Source: Oxalobacter sp. (GTDB lineage Bacteria > Pseudomonadota > Gammaproteobacteria > Burkholderiales > Burkholderiaceae_D). Taken from it: 64,000 nt of DNA. The position numbers and the translations under genes were made by a program. The stretch lies in NCBI GenBank assembly GCA_003605115.1, contig QZKY01000015.1, positions 124,001-188,000 on the forward strand. Reading direction: 5' to 3'. Positions 50,917-60,279 of the stretch are shown here, piece by piece (positions within the stretch are counted from its first letter, which is position 1; every line of letters starts with the position of its first letter). The notes beneath the pieces were generated by a model. It searched no databases. It was not told where the DNA came from and saw only the letters and a program-made list of their open reading frames with translations.

Positions 50917-52497
50917 TCAGCTCCAGCGCAAAGTGCTTCGAAAACGTCTGGCAAGGAAAATGGCGGCGATAAGGCAGAGCATTGACCATGCAACGGGCAA
51001 GATGTTCCCCCAGCGAATATAGGGTGTGGCACCTTTGTAGCCTTGCACGGAGGCGGCAAGCGTGTCGCGGGTATAAGGCGTGAGCTGGGCAATGATTTTG
51101 CCTCTGTGGTTGATGACGGCTGTGGCACCCGTGTTGGTTGAGCGCAGCATGGGGCGTCCGGTTTCAAGCGAGCGCATCTGCGAGATTTGCAAGTGCTGCG
51201 GGAGCGCAACGCTGTCGCCAAACCAGGCAATGTTTGAGAGGTTGAGCAGGATGGTTGGCTCCGGCTGTTTGGCATCTTGTGCGGCAGCGATTTGATCGGC
51301 GATTTCCTCGCCAAACAAATCTTCATAACAGATGTTCGGCAACACATTTTGATCTTTCACCTTAAACGTCGCTTGCACGGCATTGCCGCGGGAAAAATCG
51401 CCGAGCGGGATGTGCATCAAATTGACGAACCAGCGAAAGCCAGTTGGAACAAATTCACCAAATGGCACGAGATGATGTTTGTCGTAGCGATAAGGTGTGC
51501 CGCCTGAGACCGGCGCGTTTGGGGCAATGCCAATCACGCTGTTTGAATAGGCTTCCGGTGTGTCCAAAACAGGTATGCCGATGAGCAAATGCGTGTTCGT
51601 ACTCTTGCTGAATGTGGCAAGTTGCGGCAGGTAATCGGCGGGCAGGCGTTCCGGAAAAATGGGGATGGCGGTTTCCGGCGTGGCGACCAAATCAGCAGGT
51701 TGCGCCATGATCATCTCCTGATACTGCTTGAGCATTTCCCCAATTTTGCTGCGTGAGAATTTCATTTCTTGCGGCACGTTGCCCTGCAAGAGGCGAACGC
51801 TGATGGGGTGACCGTTGGGGGTTGTCCACTGAACATAGGTCAAGCCGGTGCCGGTGATTAACAGCATCATCCCGACAATTAGCGCGCCGAAACGGAATTG
51901 TGCGCGACGGTTCAGGCTAACCGTCAGGCAACCTGCCAGTAAGGCGGCACACCATCCCAGACCAAAAACACCGATAACAGGCGCAAAACCGGCAAGCGGA
52001 CTGGCGGTATGCGCGTAACCACTGGCGACCCAGGGAAAACCGGTCAGCACCCATCCGCGTAACCATTCGCAAAGGGTCCACATGGATGGCAGAATCAAAA
52101 GAAGTGAAACCGTTTGAGGCGAATACCAGCGTCTCTGAAGCCGGATGCTTAAGGCAGCGAACAGCGCCGGGAAGAGTGCCAGGACAAGGGAAAAGAGCAT
52201 CACCGCTACTACTGCCATCCACGACGCCAGGCCGCCATAACGGTGCATGCTGATGTACAACCAGTGCACACAACTGAGTGACCACCCAAAACCGAAGGCC
52301 AAACCGATGAGGGCACTTTTGCGCACGCTGGTATGGCGCTGAACGAGGTGGAAAAAAATCGCCAGTGTGATCAGTTGAATTGGCCAATAACCGAAGGGCG
52401 CAAAGGCAAACACCGTCAATCCGCCCACGCAGAGAGCAATCAGGGAATCCAAAAGAACAGAGTAGCGCGGGTTCAGGCGTGTCAATGTAAGTGTCAA
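50917..52497 (-). CDS. lnt: Apolipoprotein N-acyltransferase
   Basis: 526 residues with an N-terminal set of about seven membrane helices (about 1-215), a nitrilase-like periplasmic domain (about 230-495) and a final helix. The catalytic triad is visible: Glu in ATPETAIPIFPE, Lys in DKHHLVPFGEF and Cys in NICYEDLFG. It adds the third acyl chain to lipoproteins such as Pal in the inner membrane. It lies five bases after corC, and the order phoH-ybeY-corC-lnt is conserved in proteobacteria. Confidence 0.95.
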   Translation of the reverse strand: MTLTLTRLNPRYSVLLDSLIALCVGGLTVFAFAPFGYWPIQLITLAIFFHLVQRHTSVRKSALIGLAFGFGWSLSCVHWLYISMHRYGGLASWMAVVAVMLFSLVLALFPALFAALSIRLQRRWYSPQTVSLLLILPSMWTLCEWLRGWVLTGFPWVASGYAHTASPLAGFAPVIGVFGLGWCAALLAGCLTVSLNRRAQFRFGALIVGMMLLITGTGLTYVQWTTPNGHPISVRLLQGNVPQEMKFSRSKIGEMLKQYQEMIMAQPADLVATPETAIPIFPERLPADYLPQLATFSKSTNTHLLIGIPVLDTPEAYSNSVIGIAPNAPVSGGTPYRYDKHHLVPFGEFVPTGFRWFVNLMHIPLGDFSRGNAVQATFKVKDQNVLPNICYEDLFGEEIADQIAAAQDAKQPEPTILLNLSNIAWFGDSVALPQHLQISQMRSLETGRPMLRSTNTGATAVINHRGKIIAQLTPYTRDTLAASVQGYKGATPYIRWGNILPVAWSMLCLIAAIFLARRFRSTLRWS

Positions 52498-52502
52498 TGA
52501 AG

Positions 52503-53378
52503 TTAAAACGTTTCTGGCGCTTGCGCGGGCGGTGGGGGCAATTTTTCTACGAGCAGCATATGAATTTGACGCGCATCAGCCCGCAGGATTTCAAATCGCA
52601 TATTTTCCATGTCGAACGATTCTCCCTTGTGCGGCATGCGTCCGAGATGATTGGTCACGAGTCCGCCAATGGTATCCACGTCTTCATCGTGAAGGGCGAC
52701 GCCAAGCGCTTCGTTGAACTGGGTTAGCTCAGTCAGGGCGCGAATGCGCCATCGCGACCCTTGCGAACCAGGTTTGATCGAGAGGATGTTGTCATCCGCT
52801 TCGTCGTAGTCGTACTCATCTTCAATGTCGCCCACGATTTGTTCCAGCACATCCTCAATCGTGATGAGACCAGCGACGCCGCCGTATTCGTCCACGATGA
52901 TGGCAATGTGATTGCGGTTATTGCGAAAATCGCGCAGCAGCACGTTCAGGCGTTTTGCCCCCGGGATGAACACAGCGGGGCGAAGCATGTCACGTACATC
53001 GAAGGATTCATCGACATGCAGGCGCAATAAATCCTTGGCCATCAGAATGCCGATGACTTTGTCCCGATTGCCTTCAATGACCGGGAAGCGCGAGTGGGCG
53101 GCGGCAATGGCATCGGGCATCCACTCGCTGATGGGCTGCGTAATGTCGATCACGGCCATTTGCGAGCGCGGCACCATGATGTCACGGGCGCAGAGATCCG
53201 ACACCTGGAAAACGCCTTCGATCATGGAGAGCGCGTCGGCGTCAATCAGGTTGCGCTCACGAGCATCCTGCAATATTTCCAGCAGTTCAGCACGGTTTTC
53301 CGGTTCGGGAGAGATCAACGCCGATAGTCGCTCCAGCAGGGAGCGGTGAGGCCGGGCGTCGCTAGGGGGATCGAACAT
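52503..53378 (-). CDS. corC: CorC/HlyC-family CBS-domain protein
   Basis: 291 residues from ATG 53378, giving the usual N-terminus MFDPPSDARPHRSLLERL; an upstream start at 53417 would add 13 residues. Two CBS domains (about 65-185, with DIMVPRSQMAVID and GILMAKDLL, then VDEYGGVAGLITIEDVLEQIVGDIEDEYD) are followed by a CorC_HlyC transporter-associated domain. E. coli YbeX/CorC is linked to magnesium/cobalt efflux and ribosome health. The length matches YbeX (292). It is cytoplasmic, with no membrane helices. A 194-base gap separates it from ybeY, longer than in most relatives. Confidence 0.92.
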   Translation of the reverse strand: MFDPPSDARPHRSLLERLSALISPEPENRAELLEILQDARERNLIDADALSMIEGVFQVSDLCARDIMVPRSQMAVIDITQPISEWMPDAIAAAHSRFPVIEGNRDKVIGILMAKDLLRLHVDESFDVRDMLRPAVFIPGAKRLNVLLRDFRNNRNHIAIIVDEYGGVAGLITIEDVLEQIVGDIEDEYDYDEADDNILSIKPGSQGSRWRIRALTELTQFNEALGVALHDEDVDTIGGLVTNHLGRMPHKGESFDMENMRFEILRADARQIHMLLVEKLPPPPAQAPETF

Positions 53379-53572
53379 GGGCGGTATGCCATTAACGGAA
53401 CAAAACGTAGGATACACGAAAGCCTTGCGCGAAGGCTACTTTACCGTGCAGTTTGAAGCGGGGATACAAAGATGACCATATGCCCACTCATTCGGGTCAT
53501 CTGCAAGACAAAATCCCGCTGCCAGGGGCATTGCTGCCTTGTTACCAGCAGAGGCGAAGGACGGGAACTTGT

Positions 53573-54016
53573 TTACTGATAGGGGTCAGGGAAGCCCAGC
53601 TTGGCGAGAATGGCGATTTCCAGGGCTTCCATTTCCCTGGCCGCCTTATTGCTCCTTTCGTGGTCGTACCTTTGTGCGTGAAGAACGCCGTGGACGATCA
53701 AATGAGCAGCGTGCGCAATGAGCGTCTTGCCTTGTTCCCTGGCTTCTTTCTTCAAGATGTCTGTGCACAGGATGATGTCCGCCATGATTAGCTCATTGTC
53801 ATAGTCAAAGGCGAGCACGTTGGTGGCGTAATCTTTGCCGCGATAATCGCGATTGAGTGCGCGACCTTCTTTCGCATTGACGAAGCGAATGGTCAGTTGC
53901 GCCGGTTCAAGCAAGGCGGCTTGTACCCAGCGGCGAATACGTGAGCGCGTGAGCGTTTCCTTCAGGCGCGGATCCGGATATTGGACGGAAAGATAAAATT
54001 TATTTTCGGTTGCCAT
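53573..54016 (-). CDS. ybeY: Endoribonuclease/rRNA maturation factor YbeY
   Basis: 147 residues from ATG 54016. The zinc motif HGVLHAQRYDH keeps all three histidines (H-x3-H-x5-H), but the glycine normally before YDH is Arg. Other family marks are TIRFVNAKEGRALNRDYRGKDYATNVL and ADIILCTDIL. YbeY takes part in maturation and quality control of 16S rRNA. Its start overlaps the end of phoH by 17 bases in a different frame, so the two are translationally coupled. Confidence 0.93.
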   Translation of the reverse strand: MATENKFYLSVQYPDPRLKETLTRSRIRRWVQAALLEPAQLTIRFVNAKEGRALNRDYRGKDYATNVLAFDYDNELIMADIILCTDILKKEAREQGKTLIAHAAHLIVHGVLHAQRYDHERSNKAAREMEALEIAILAKLGFPDPYQ

Positions 54017-55001
54017 GGCTATCGGCGGCTTCGTAGGCATCGACAATGCGCGCCACCAGTGGATGGCGCACCACATCGGCGCTGGTGAAATGGGAAAAAG
54101 CGATGCCGCGCACATCTTTCAACACGTTCAGCGCATCGATCAAGCCGCTTTTTTGTCCGCGCTGCAAGTCGATTTGGGTGGTGTCGCCCGTAACAACGGC
54201 CTTGCTGGCAAAGCCGATGCGCGTTAAGAACATTTTCATCTGCTCCGGCGTTGTGTTTTGCGCTTCATCCAGAATGACGAAGGCGTGATTCAGCGTGCGG
54301 CCACGCATGTATGCCAGCGGCGCAATTTCAATCGCCTGCTTCTCGAACATTTTTTGGGTTTTGTCGAATCCGAGCAAGTCGTAGAGTGCGTCGTACAGCG
54401 GACGCAAATAAGGGTCAACTTTTTGGGCGAGATCGCCGGGCAGAAAACCGAGTCGTTCGCCCGCTTCAACGGCCGGACGCGTGAGAACGATGCGTTGCAC
54501 GGCATCGCGTTCCAAGGCATCAACGGCGCATGCCACGGCAAGATAGGTTTTGCCGGTGCCGGCAGGGCCAGCGCCAAAGGTAATGTCGTGTTCGAGAATG
54601 GCTTTGAGGTAACTGACCTGGCGTGGCGTACGGCCGCGCAAATCGGTTCGTCGTGTTTTCAGGATGGGGCTGGTGAGTTCAGATTCAATCAGTTTTTCTG
54701 CGGGCATTCCGGCAGCAAGATTGGCAATGGTGGCGCGCTGTTCGACAAGGGCGAGTTGAATATCGTCCACCGAAACGGGCTTCACAGCCATAGTGTAAAA
54801 CTGATCGAGGATTTCAATGGCGCGAGAGGCATTCTCGCCCGTGACGCTGAATTTTGCGTTACGACGGGTAATGCTCACGTCAAGTGCAGCAGAGATTTGA
54901 CGCAGGTTTTCATCAAGCGCGCCGCACAAGTTCGCCAGCTTCTCATTGTCCAGCGGGGTAGGCGAAAATTGCAAGGTTGGTTTGTTTGATTTGGATTTCA
55001 A
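54000..55001 (-). CDS. phoH: PhoH-like ATPase (YbeZ)
   Basis: 333 residues. A KH-like N-terminal region (about 30-110) is followed by the PhoH domain with Walker A FGAGPAGTGKTYLA and the Walker B-like FVILDEAQNTTPEQM, TGDTTQIDL. YbeZ acts with YbeY in ribosome/RNA maturation and has RNA helicase-like motifs. It follows miaB after 80 bases in the same direction. The gene order miaB-phoH-ybeY-corC-lnt is as in many gamma- and betaproteobacteria. Confidence 0.94.
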   Translation of the reverse strand: MKSKSNKPTLQFSPTPLDNEKLANLCGALDENLRQISAALDVSITRRNAKFSVTGENASRAIEILDQFYTMAVKPVSVDDIQLALVEQRATIANLAAGMPAEKLIESELTSPILKTRRTDLRGRTPRQVSYLKAILEHDITFGAGPAGTGKTYLAVACAVDALERDAVQRIVLTRPAVEAGERLGFLPGDLAQKVDPYLRPLYDALYDLLGFDKTQKMFEKQAIEIAPLAYMRGRTLNHAFVILDEAQNTTPEQMKMFLTRIGFASKAVVTGDTTQIDLQRGQKSGLIDALNVLKDVRGIAFSHFTSADVVRHPLVARIVDAYEAADSHGNRK

Positions 55002-55081
55002 GGGGATGTGCCTCTCGTAAGTGAGCTTGCCTATCCTACCAGAGATGGCGTCTTGGCAAAAGTTTGGGGCGAGAAGGCCAG

Positions 55082-56413
55082 CTAGACCGGCTCGCCGCGC
55101 AGCGAATGGGCGCGAGCCTCTGTGATGCGAACCTCCGCATACTGCCCCAGCAGTTTATGGCCTTCTGATCCAGCGTAGAAATTCACGACGCGGTTGTTTT
55201 CGGCGCGACCTTGTAACTCTGCCGGATTTTTTCTGGCAGACCCTTCCACCAAGACACGTTGCACACTGCCCACCATTTTTTCGCCAAAGGCACGGTCATT
55301 CGCTTCGAGTTGGGTTTGCAGACGTTGAAGCCGTTCACGCTTGACTTCCAGTGGCGTGTCGTCATGCAATTCAGCGGCAGGGGTGCCGGGGCGGCGGCTG
55401 TAGAGAAAACTGAAGCTGCTGTCAAAGCCAATTTCCTGCACGAATTTCATCAGCGCTTCGAAATCCGCATCGGTTTCGCCGGGAAAGCCGACGATGAAAT
55501 CGCTGGAAATGGAAATGTCGGGGCGTACTGCGCGAATGCGACGAATGATCGACTTGTACTCCAGTGCGGTATAGCCGCGTTTCATTGCTGCCAGAACGCG
55601 ATCTGCGCCATGTTGTGCGGGCAGGTAAAGCTGGTTTGCCAGCTTGGGCACCTTGGCGTAAGTGTCGATCAGGCGCTGTGTGAATTCCTTGGGGTGACTG
55701 GAGATAAAGCGGATGCACTCAATGCCATCGATCTCGGCAATCACTTCAAGCAGAAACGGGAAATCGGCGATACTGCCATCAGCCATTTCGCCGCGGTAGG
55801 CGTTCACGTTTTGGCCGAGCAGCGTGATTTCTTTTACGCCCTGTGCTGCCAGGCCAGCCACTTCGTCCAGCACATCTTCAAGACGACGTGATATTTCTTC
55901 GCCGCGTGTGTAGGGGACAATGCAATAGCTGCAGTATTTGCTGCAGCCTTCCATGATGGATACGTAGGCGCTTGTGCCTTCCACACGCGCGGCTGGCAGG
56001 TGATCGAATTTTTCGATTTCAGGAAAAGTGATGTCTACCTGCGGGACGCCCGTTTCCCGGCGCTTGCGGATGAGTTCTGGAATGCGATGCAGCGTTTGCG
56101 GACCAAAGACGATATCCACAAACGGTGCCCGATCAATGATGGCCGCACCTTCTTGCGAAGCAACGCAGCCCCCTACGCCGATGATGAGTTCGGGTTTTTG
56201 CAGCTTTAACTCACGCAGACGACCCAGTTCGGAAAACACTTTTTCCTGTGGTTTTTCACGGACGGAACAGGTCACCAGGAGCGCGATATCCGCTTCTTCT
56301 GGTTTTTCGGTTCGGGTGATGCCATCGGTGGCGTGCAACAGGTCTGCCATTTTGTCCGAGTCATACTCGTTCATCTGGCAACCGTGGGTTTTGATGAATA
56401 CTTTTTTTGACAT
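55082..56413 (-). CDS. miaB: tRNA-2-methylthio-N6-isopentenyladenosine synthase
   Basis: 443 residues from ATG 56413, giving [22 protein letters not shown]; an upstream start at 56443 would add 10 residues. The N-terminal UPF0004 domain has Cys in THGCQMN, TCSVREK and GCVASQEG. The radical-SAM domain holds CSKYCSYC, the cluster-binding triad, before IVPYTRG. A C-terminal TRAM domain follows ([27 protein letters not shown] region). It adds a methylthio group to i6A37 of tRNAs that read UNN codons. First gene of the leftward miaB-to-lnt group. Confidence 0.95.
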   Translation of the reverse strand: MSKKVFIKTHGCQMNEYDSDKMADLLHATDGITRTEKPEEADIALLVTCSVREKPQEKVFSELGRLRELKLQKPELIIGVGGCVASQEGAAIIDRAPFVDIVFGPQTLHRIPELIRKRRETGVPQVDITFPEIEKFDHLPAARVEGTSAYVSIMEGCSKYCSYCIVPYTRGEEISRRLEDVLDEVAGLAAQGVKEITLLGQNVNAYRGEMADGSIADFPFLLEVIAEIDGIECIRFISSHPKEFTQRLIDTYAKVPKLANQLYLPAQHGADRVLAAMKRGYTALEYKSIIRRIRAVRPDISISSDFIVGFPGETDADFEALMKFVQEIGFDSSFSFLYSRRPGTPAAELHDDTPLEVKRERLQRLQTQLEANDRAFGEKMVGSVQRVLVEGSARKNPAELQGRAENNRVVNFYAGSEGHKLLGQYAEVRITEARAHSLRGEPV

Positions 56414-56457
56414 GTGATGCGAAGATGATGCTGGCGACTTCAAACGAAAGGAAATAT

Positions 56458-56784
56458 TTATGGCATGCCCGGGCGCAGGGGTTTTTCTGCCTCTCTGGGG
56501 GTCAGAATCCAGATGCGATTGATGGAGTTGTCTGTGTCCTCCGCATAATTGATAATAACTTTCTCCCCTTTTGCTTCAGAAAGAAACTGAATCGTATTGT
56601 TCGTATTCCAAACGCGCAGGCCAGGACTTGTTTTGCGCTCAACTTTATCTATGTACAGCTTCGGATAAGACGCAAAGGATGCGACCCCACGTTTGGTTCC
56701 TAATGGAAACCAACGTTCAATGGCAGTTGCTGAAAGTGCCAATCCCATCAATGCCAGGCCAGCGATTATTTGTCGAATTTTCAT
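56458..56784 (-). CDS. Small exported protein of unknown function
   Basis: 108 residues. A signal peptide (about 1-21, [19 protein letters not shown]) is followed by a mature part of about 87 residues with no cysteine and patches such as [21 protein letters not shown] and [10 protein letters not shown] do not recognise a family. It is the last gene of the leftward APE-like cluster, 100 bases after the methyltransferase and 44 bases before the miaB start. It may be unrelated to the cluster. Confidence 0.7.
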   Translation of the reverse strand: MKIRQIIAGLALMGLALSATAIERWFPLGTKRGVASFASYPKLYIDKVERKTSPGLRVWNTNNTIQFLSEAKGEKVIINYAEDTDNSINRIWILTPREAEKPLRPGMP

Positions 56785-56884
56785 GATTGGGCGTCAGTTA
56801 TGGAAGCGAAACAGGTTTGAGGTGCCAATATTTGGTGCAGTGTAGCGGAATTTGGTGAGCTTGCCAAAAGTTCTGGCAGGTTGA

Positions 56885-57958
56885 CTAGGGCTTAACAAAG
56901 CGCAAGAGAGAATGACAAAAACCGATGTTATCCCGGATAGTGGCCAATTTCAGACCGGCTGCTTCAGCCAGGCGAATATAGTCCTGACTCTGGTAAATTT
57001 TGCTGTTGCCACTGGCGATGGCGGTGAAGTAGGGTGAGGTGTTGATGAGGCAGTAAGCAGCGATGTCGTAACGCTGGCGATCCCAGAATGTGTCCATAAT
57101 CAAAATCTGGCCGTTGGGTGCCAGGGCGTCCGTGGCTCTTTTCAGAATGCTGGCGATCTTGGCTTCGCTAAAACAACTCAAGAACTGGCTCATCCAGATA
57201 ATGTCCATATGCCCCGGCAGTGCCAATTCGGTTTGCAGGAGGTCGATGGGATGAAAGTGTGCACGTTCATGCAAATGGGCTGAGCGAAGTGTTTTTCCCG
57301 CCATCTCCAGTTGTTGTGGCAAATCGACGAGATGCAGTTCAACGGTGGGGTGATAAGCTAGCGCTTCGCGGCAGAATTTTCCCGTATTGGCACCAATGTC
57401 CATCAATCGCTTCGGATTGGTTGCAAAGACATCGGGCAGAATTTCCGGGAAGGATGTGTCGGAGTAGTAATTGTCAAAAGCGATCCAGCTTTTTTTTGCC
57501 GCATCAGGGAAAGAAGACAAGCCTTCATAAAGAGAAGGCCAGTCTCCCAAGGATGCCAGTCCTACAGGTTTTTCCTCATCCAGCGCGCGCGCCAGATCGA
57601 ACAAGCCCCGATAGCAAACGTCGTGAATAAAATCAAAATTGATTTTCGTGATCTCGTCCATCAGCAAAACGTGACCCGCCTTGTCCAGAACGTAGCGGTC
57701 GTTTTTCAGCAGCACCACGCCAGCGGACAGGCAACTTTCCAGGACGACCTTTAAGGCATACGTTGTCCATTTTCCTGTGGCTGCGAGCGCTTCAATTGAA
57801 AAACCATCCTCACTTGAACTTGCCAGATGATCCAGTATGCCGCGCTTCCATGCAAATCGAACGCATTGAAACACAACGGGGCCAAAAGCGATTTTCTGGA
57901 CTTCGTAGCGGGCATCGAAAGCAGATTGCTTTGTGGGGGAGAATTTTTTGTCGCGCAT
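56885..57958 (-). CDS. SAM-dependent O- or C-methyltransferase
   Basis: 357 residues. An N-terminal helical dimerisation-like domain (winged-helix pattern, residues about 20-110) is followed by a class I methyltransferase domain with SAM motif RLMDIGANTGKF and acidic motif HLVDLPQQ, then MDIIWMSQFLSCFSEAKIASIL. This layout is that of plant-type O-methyltransferases and the hydroxyneurosporene methyltransferase group. It is downstream of ketosynthase, ketoreductase and dehydratase genes, and aryl polyene clusters typically include a methyltransferase acting on the aryl head group, so that is the suggested role; the exact substrate is inference. Confidence 0.83.
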   Translation of the reverse strand: MRDKKFSPTKQSAFDARYEVQKIAFGPVVFQCVRFAWKRGILDHLASSSEDGFSIEALAATGKWTTYALKVVLESCLSAGVVLLKNDRYVLDKAGHVLLMDEITKINFDFIHDVCYRGLFDLARALDEEKPVGLASLGDWPSLYEGLSSFPDAAKKSWIAFDNYYSDTSFPEILPDVFATNPKRLMDIGANTGKFCREALAYHPTVELHLVDLPQQLEMAGKTLRSAHLHERAHFHPIDLLQTELALPGHMDIIWMSQFLSCFSEAKIASILKRATDALAPNGQILIMDTFWDRQRYDIAAYCLINTSPYFTAIASGNSKIYQSQDYIRLAEAAGLKLATIRDNIGFCHSLLRFVKP

Positions 57959-58001
57959 GTGTTTATGGGCGTTGCAGAGAAGAGATATCTCAGCGTTGCA
58001 T

Positions 58002-58457
58002 TCAGGGAGATTGCTTGATGAGTTTAACCAAGCGACCTTTCATGGTAACTCTGGAGGCCACGCCTCCGCTGGAACACATATATTCGGTGTCGCTGCTGCG
58101 CTCCTTGCTGTTTAGCTCGCTTTTGATATCGATAACAGCGTTTGCACCATAGTGTCGGGCTTTTTGCTGCAATTCGTATAAAACACCGATCAAGACCCAG
58201 TCGCATGCTTCCTTGTTTGACTTGCCGATTTTGTTGGTGCGTCGGCTGACCGTCCAGTTGCCAATTTTCTCGGTGACTTGAGAGTGTGCCTGATTGCCAA
58301 AATACAGTTTGATATCTGGGTCAAGCTTTCCCTTTGCGGCAGGTGAGTTCAGCACATCATTCAATGGATACATTTCAGGCGTGTCACGAGCGGTAGCAGT
58401 GGTGATACTCATCGTGAGTATCATCAGCGGCAACAATCGTTTAAGCGTCGTTTTCAT
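58002..58457 (-). CDS. Exported protein, second of a paralogous pair in the APE-like cluster
   Basis: 151 residues from ATG 58457, preceded by AAAGGGG. A signal peptide ends near TATA (about residue 23). The mature part reads much like that of the gene upstream: LDPDIKLYFGNQAH, TNKIGKS, ACDWVLIGVLYELQQKAR, GANAVIDIKS, ERSS and CSSGG. The NAVIDIKS-type strand and a final KGRLVKL are reminiscent of DUF4156/YbjQ-like small folds; proteins like this are sometimes misnamed excinuclease. Two cysteines may form a disulfide in the periplasm. Function unknown. It lies between its paralog and the methyltransferase, separated from the paralog by an 11-bp inverted repeat. Confidence 0.78.
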   Translation of the reverse strand: MKTTLKRLLPLMILTMSITTATARDTPEMYPLNDVLNSPAAKGKLDPDIKLYFGNQAHSQVTEKIGNWTVSRRTNKIGKSNKEACDWVLIGVLYELQQKARHYGANAVIDIKSELNSKERSSDTEYMCSSGGVASRVTMKGRLVKLIKQSP

Positions 58458-58487
58458 AAAGCCCCTTTCATTCAGCTCAGTGTATTT

Positions 58488-58527
58488 GCGCATGATCGCA
58501 TGTGGCAGCATGGAAACGATCATGCGC
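58488..58527. repeat. 11-bp inverted repeat between the two exported paralogs
   Basis: Perfect arms GCGCATGATCG (58488-58498) and CGATCATGCGC (58517-58527) enclose 18 bases. It starts 10 bases after the stop of the upstream paralog in the leftward transcript and lies 31 bases before the next start. No T-run follows, so it is more likely an mRNA processing or stabilising hairpin than a terminator. Confidence 0.6.
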
Positions 58528-58536
58528 GCATTTTGT

Positions 58537-58977
58537 TCAGGGCGCTAATTTAACGACCGTACCCTTGATGGCAACACCCGACATCAAGGCGCCGCTGCCG
58601 CATACGAACTGGGTCGCGCTGCTGCGTTCGATGTTTTCGTAATTGCTCTTGATGTTGATGACGGCGTTGCCGCCTTCACTGCGCGCACGATTTTGCATGG
58701 TAAGCAATGCACTAATGAAAGCCCAGTTGCATGCTTTATCGTCGGCTTTCATGAAGCCGTTCGTTTTCTTGCTGGTTTTGTATTCGCCCATTGTTTTCAG
58801 GACACTAGGATGCCTTTGATTGGCGAAATAGAGTTTGATTTTTGGATCCAGTTTTGAGGCGCCTTCCGAACTCAGTGCGTTTTGAATGGAGTACATTTCT
58901 TGCGTGTTTCGAGCCAGTGCATTGTTGAATGCTATTACCGCTGCGAGGGTAGCAAGGCTGACAAAAATCTTTTTCAT
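58537..58977 (-). CDS. Exported protein, first of a paralogous pair in the APE-like cluster
   Basis: 146 residues from ATG 58977; the frame stays open upstream but overlaps the ketosynthase. A signal peptide (MKKIFVSLATLAAVIAFNNALA) leads to a mature part paralogous to the next gene: LDPKIKLYFANQRH, TNGFMKADDKACNW, QNRARSEGGNAVINIKSNYENIERSS and CGSGALMSGV. The two proteins share about 40 percent by eye, consistent with a tandem duplication. Two cysteines match those of the paralog. Function unknown; its place after the FabB-like gene suggests a periplasmic or envelope role in the polyene pathway. Confidence 0.78.
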   Translation of the reverse strand: MKKIFVSLATLAAVIAFNNALARNTQEMYSIQNALSSEGASKLDPKIKLYFANQRHPSVLKTMGEYKTSKKTNGFMKADDKACNWAFISALLTMQNRARSEGGNAVINIKSNYENIERSSATQFVCGSGALMSGVAIKGTVVKLAP

Positions 58978-59002
58978 GATGATATTCCCCTGTTGGAAAA
59001 GG

Positions 59003-60223
59003 TTATGCGGATGAGTATGTTGGGCGTTGAAAAACAAGACTGGCATTGGTGCCACCAAATCCAAAACTATTGGACATAACGGTGTTCATTTTCTGGTTGA
59101 CGCTGTGTTTCAGAATAGGGAACCCCGATGTTGCAGGGTCGGGATCAATTAAATTCGCGCACCCCACGATGAAATTTCGTTCCAGCATCAGTAGGGAATA
59201 GATGGCTTCATGTGCCGCAGATGCGCCAATGGGATGGCCTGTCAGTCCTTTGGTCGATGAAATGAGCGGCAAGTTATCTCCAAAGACATCATGAATGGCA
59301 TGCAACTCACTGATATCCCCTTGCGTTGTCGACGTGGCGTGGGCATTGATGTAGTCGATCTGCCCTTCAACTTGAGCCAGCGCGAGACGCATGGCGCGTG
59401 CAGCGCCTTCGGAAGAAGGGAGCACCATGTCCAAACCGTCCGAGCAGGTTCCGTATCCCACCAGTTCTGCCAGGATGGTGGCGCCGCGTTTGACGGCATG
59501 ATCCATGTCTTCCAGGATGAGTATGCCCGCGCCGCCTGCCATCACAAATCCGTCGCGTCCCGCATCGTAGGGACGGGAAGCGGTTTGGTCGTTGTATCGT
59601 GTAGAAAGCGCGCCCATTGCATCAAACGGCGCGACAATCGTCCAGCGAATTTCTTCGGCACCACCGGCGATGATGATGTCCTGTTTTCCCATTTGAATCA
59701 ATTCTGCGCCATGACCGATGCAGTGTGCAGAAGTGGCACAGGCAGAACTGATGGAATAGCTGATGCCTTGAATGCCGAAAATGGTTGCGAGGCTGGCGGA
59801 GGTGGTGCTGCCCATGACACGCGGTACGGTGTAAGGCGGTATTTTTTCAATGCCTTTCTCACAGAAAGCTGTCATGGCGGTGAAGTGCTCGAAAGGAGAG
59901 CCGACACCGGAGCCGACGATGACGCCTGTGCGCGGTGAGTTGAGCAGGCTTGCGGAGAGTTTTGCTTCGTCGATGGCTGATTGTGCCGCGTGATACGCAT
60001 ACAAGGCCGCATCGCCCATGAATCGTCGAAATTTACGATTTACGGGCGGTTCGCTGCTGATATCCGGCATGCCTGCAACCTGGCTGCGCAAGCCGCGTTC
60101 TGCGTATTCGGGAACGTGGCGTAAGCCTGACTGTCCGTCACGCAAGGCGCGCTCGACAACATCCAAACAATTACCGATGCAGGAAACAATTCCTCTTCCG
60201 GTTACAACAACGCGACGAACCAT
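59003..60223 (-). CDS. FabB-like 3-oxoacyl-ACP synthase (KAS I type)
   Basis: 406 residues from ATG 60223, preceded by AGAAG. The catalytic triad is intact: Cys in SISSACATSAHC, His in INAHATSTTQGD, and His in GLTGHPIGAS. Long runs resemble E. coli FabB, such as SACATSAHCIGHGAELIQMGKQDI, DAMGALSTRYND and SNSFGFGGTNASLV. FabB condenses malonyl-ACP with acyl-ACP chains including unsaturated ones. No fabA is in view. In the APE-like setting it may serve polyene elongation or priming rather than primary fatty acid synthesis; that is inference. It follows the small exported gene at 60280 and precedes the paralog pair. Confidence 0.9.
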   Translation of the reverse strand: MVRRVVVTGRGIVSCIGNCLDVVERALRDGQSGLRHVPEYAERGLRSQVAGMPDISSEPPVNRKFRRFMGDAALYAYHAAQSAIDEAKLSASLLNSPRTGVIVGSGVGSPFEHFTAMTAFCEKGIEKIPPYTVPRVMGSTTSASLATIFGIQGISYSISSACATSAHCIGHGAELIQMGKQDIIIAGGAEEIRWTIVAPFDAMGALSTRYNDQTASRPYDAGRDGFVMAGGAGILILEDMDHAVKRGATILAELVGYGTCSDGLDMVLPSSEGAARAMRLALAQVEGQIDYINAHATSTTQGDISELHAIHDVFGDNLPLISSTKGLTGHPIGASAAHEAIYSLLMLERNFIVGCANLIDPDPATSGFPILKHSVNQKMNTVMSNSFGFGGTNASLVFQRPTYSSA

Positions 60224-60279
60224 TTTTTCTTCTATCAGTAAGTGAACCAAAAATAATTTTGAGGTTTCAAAAATGGTGC

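Noticed and set aside
53421-53437. AGCCTT/AAGGCT hairpin between corC and ybeY
   Set aside because: Short stem without a T-run; too weak to call a terminator or attenuator.
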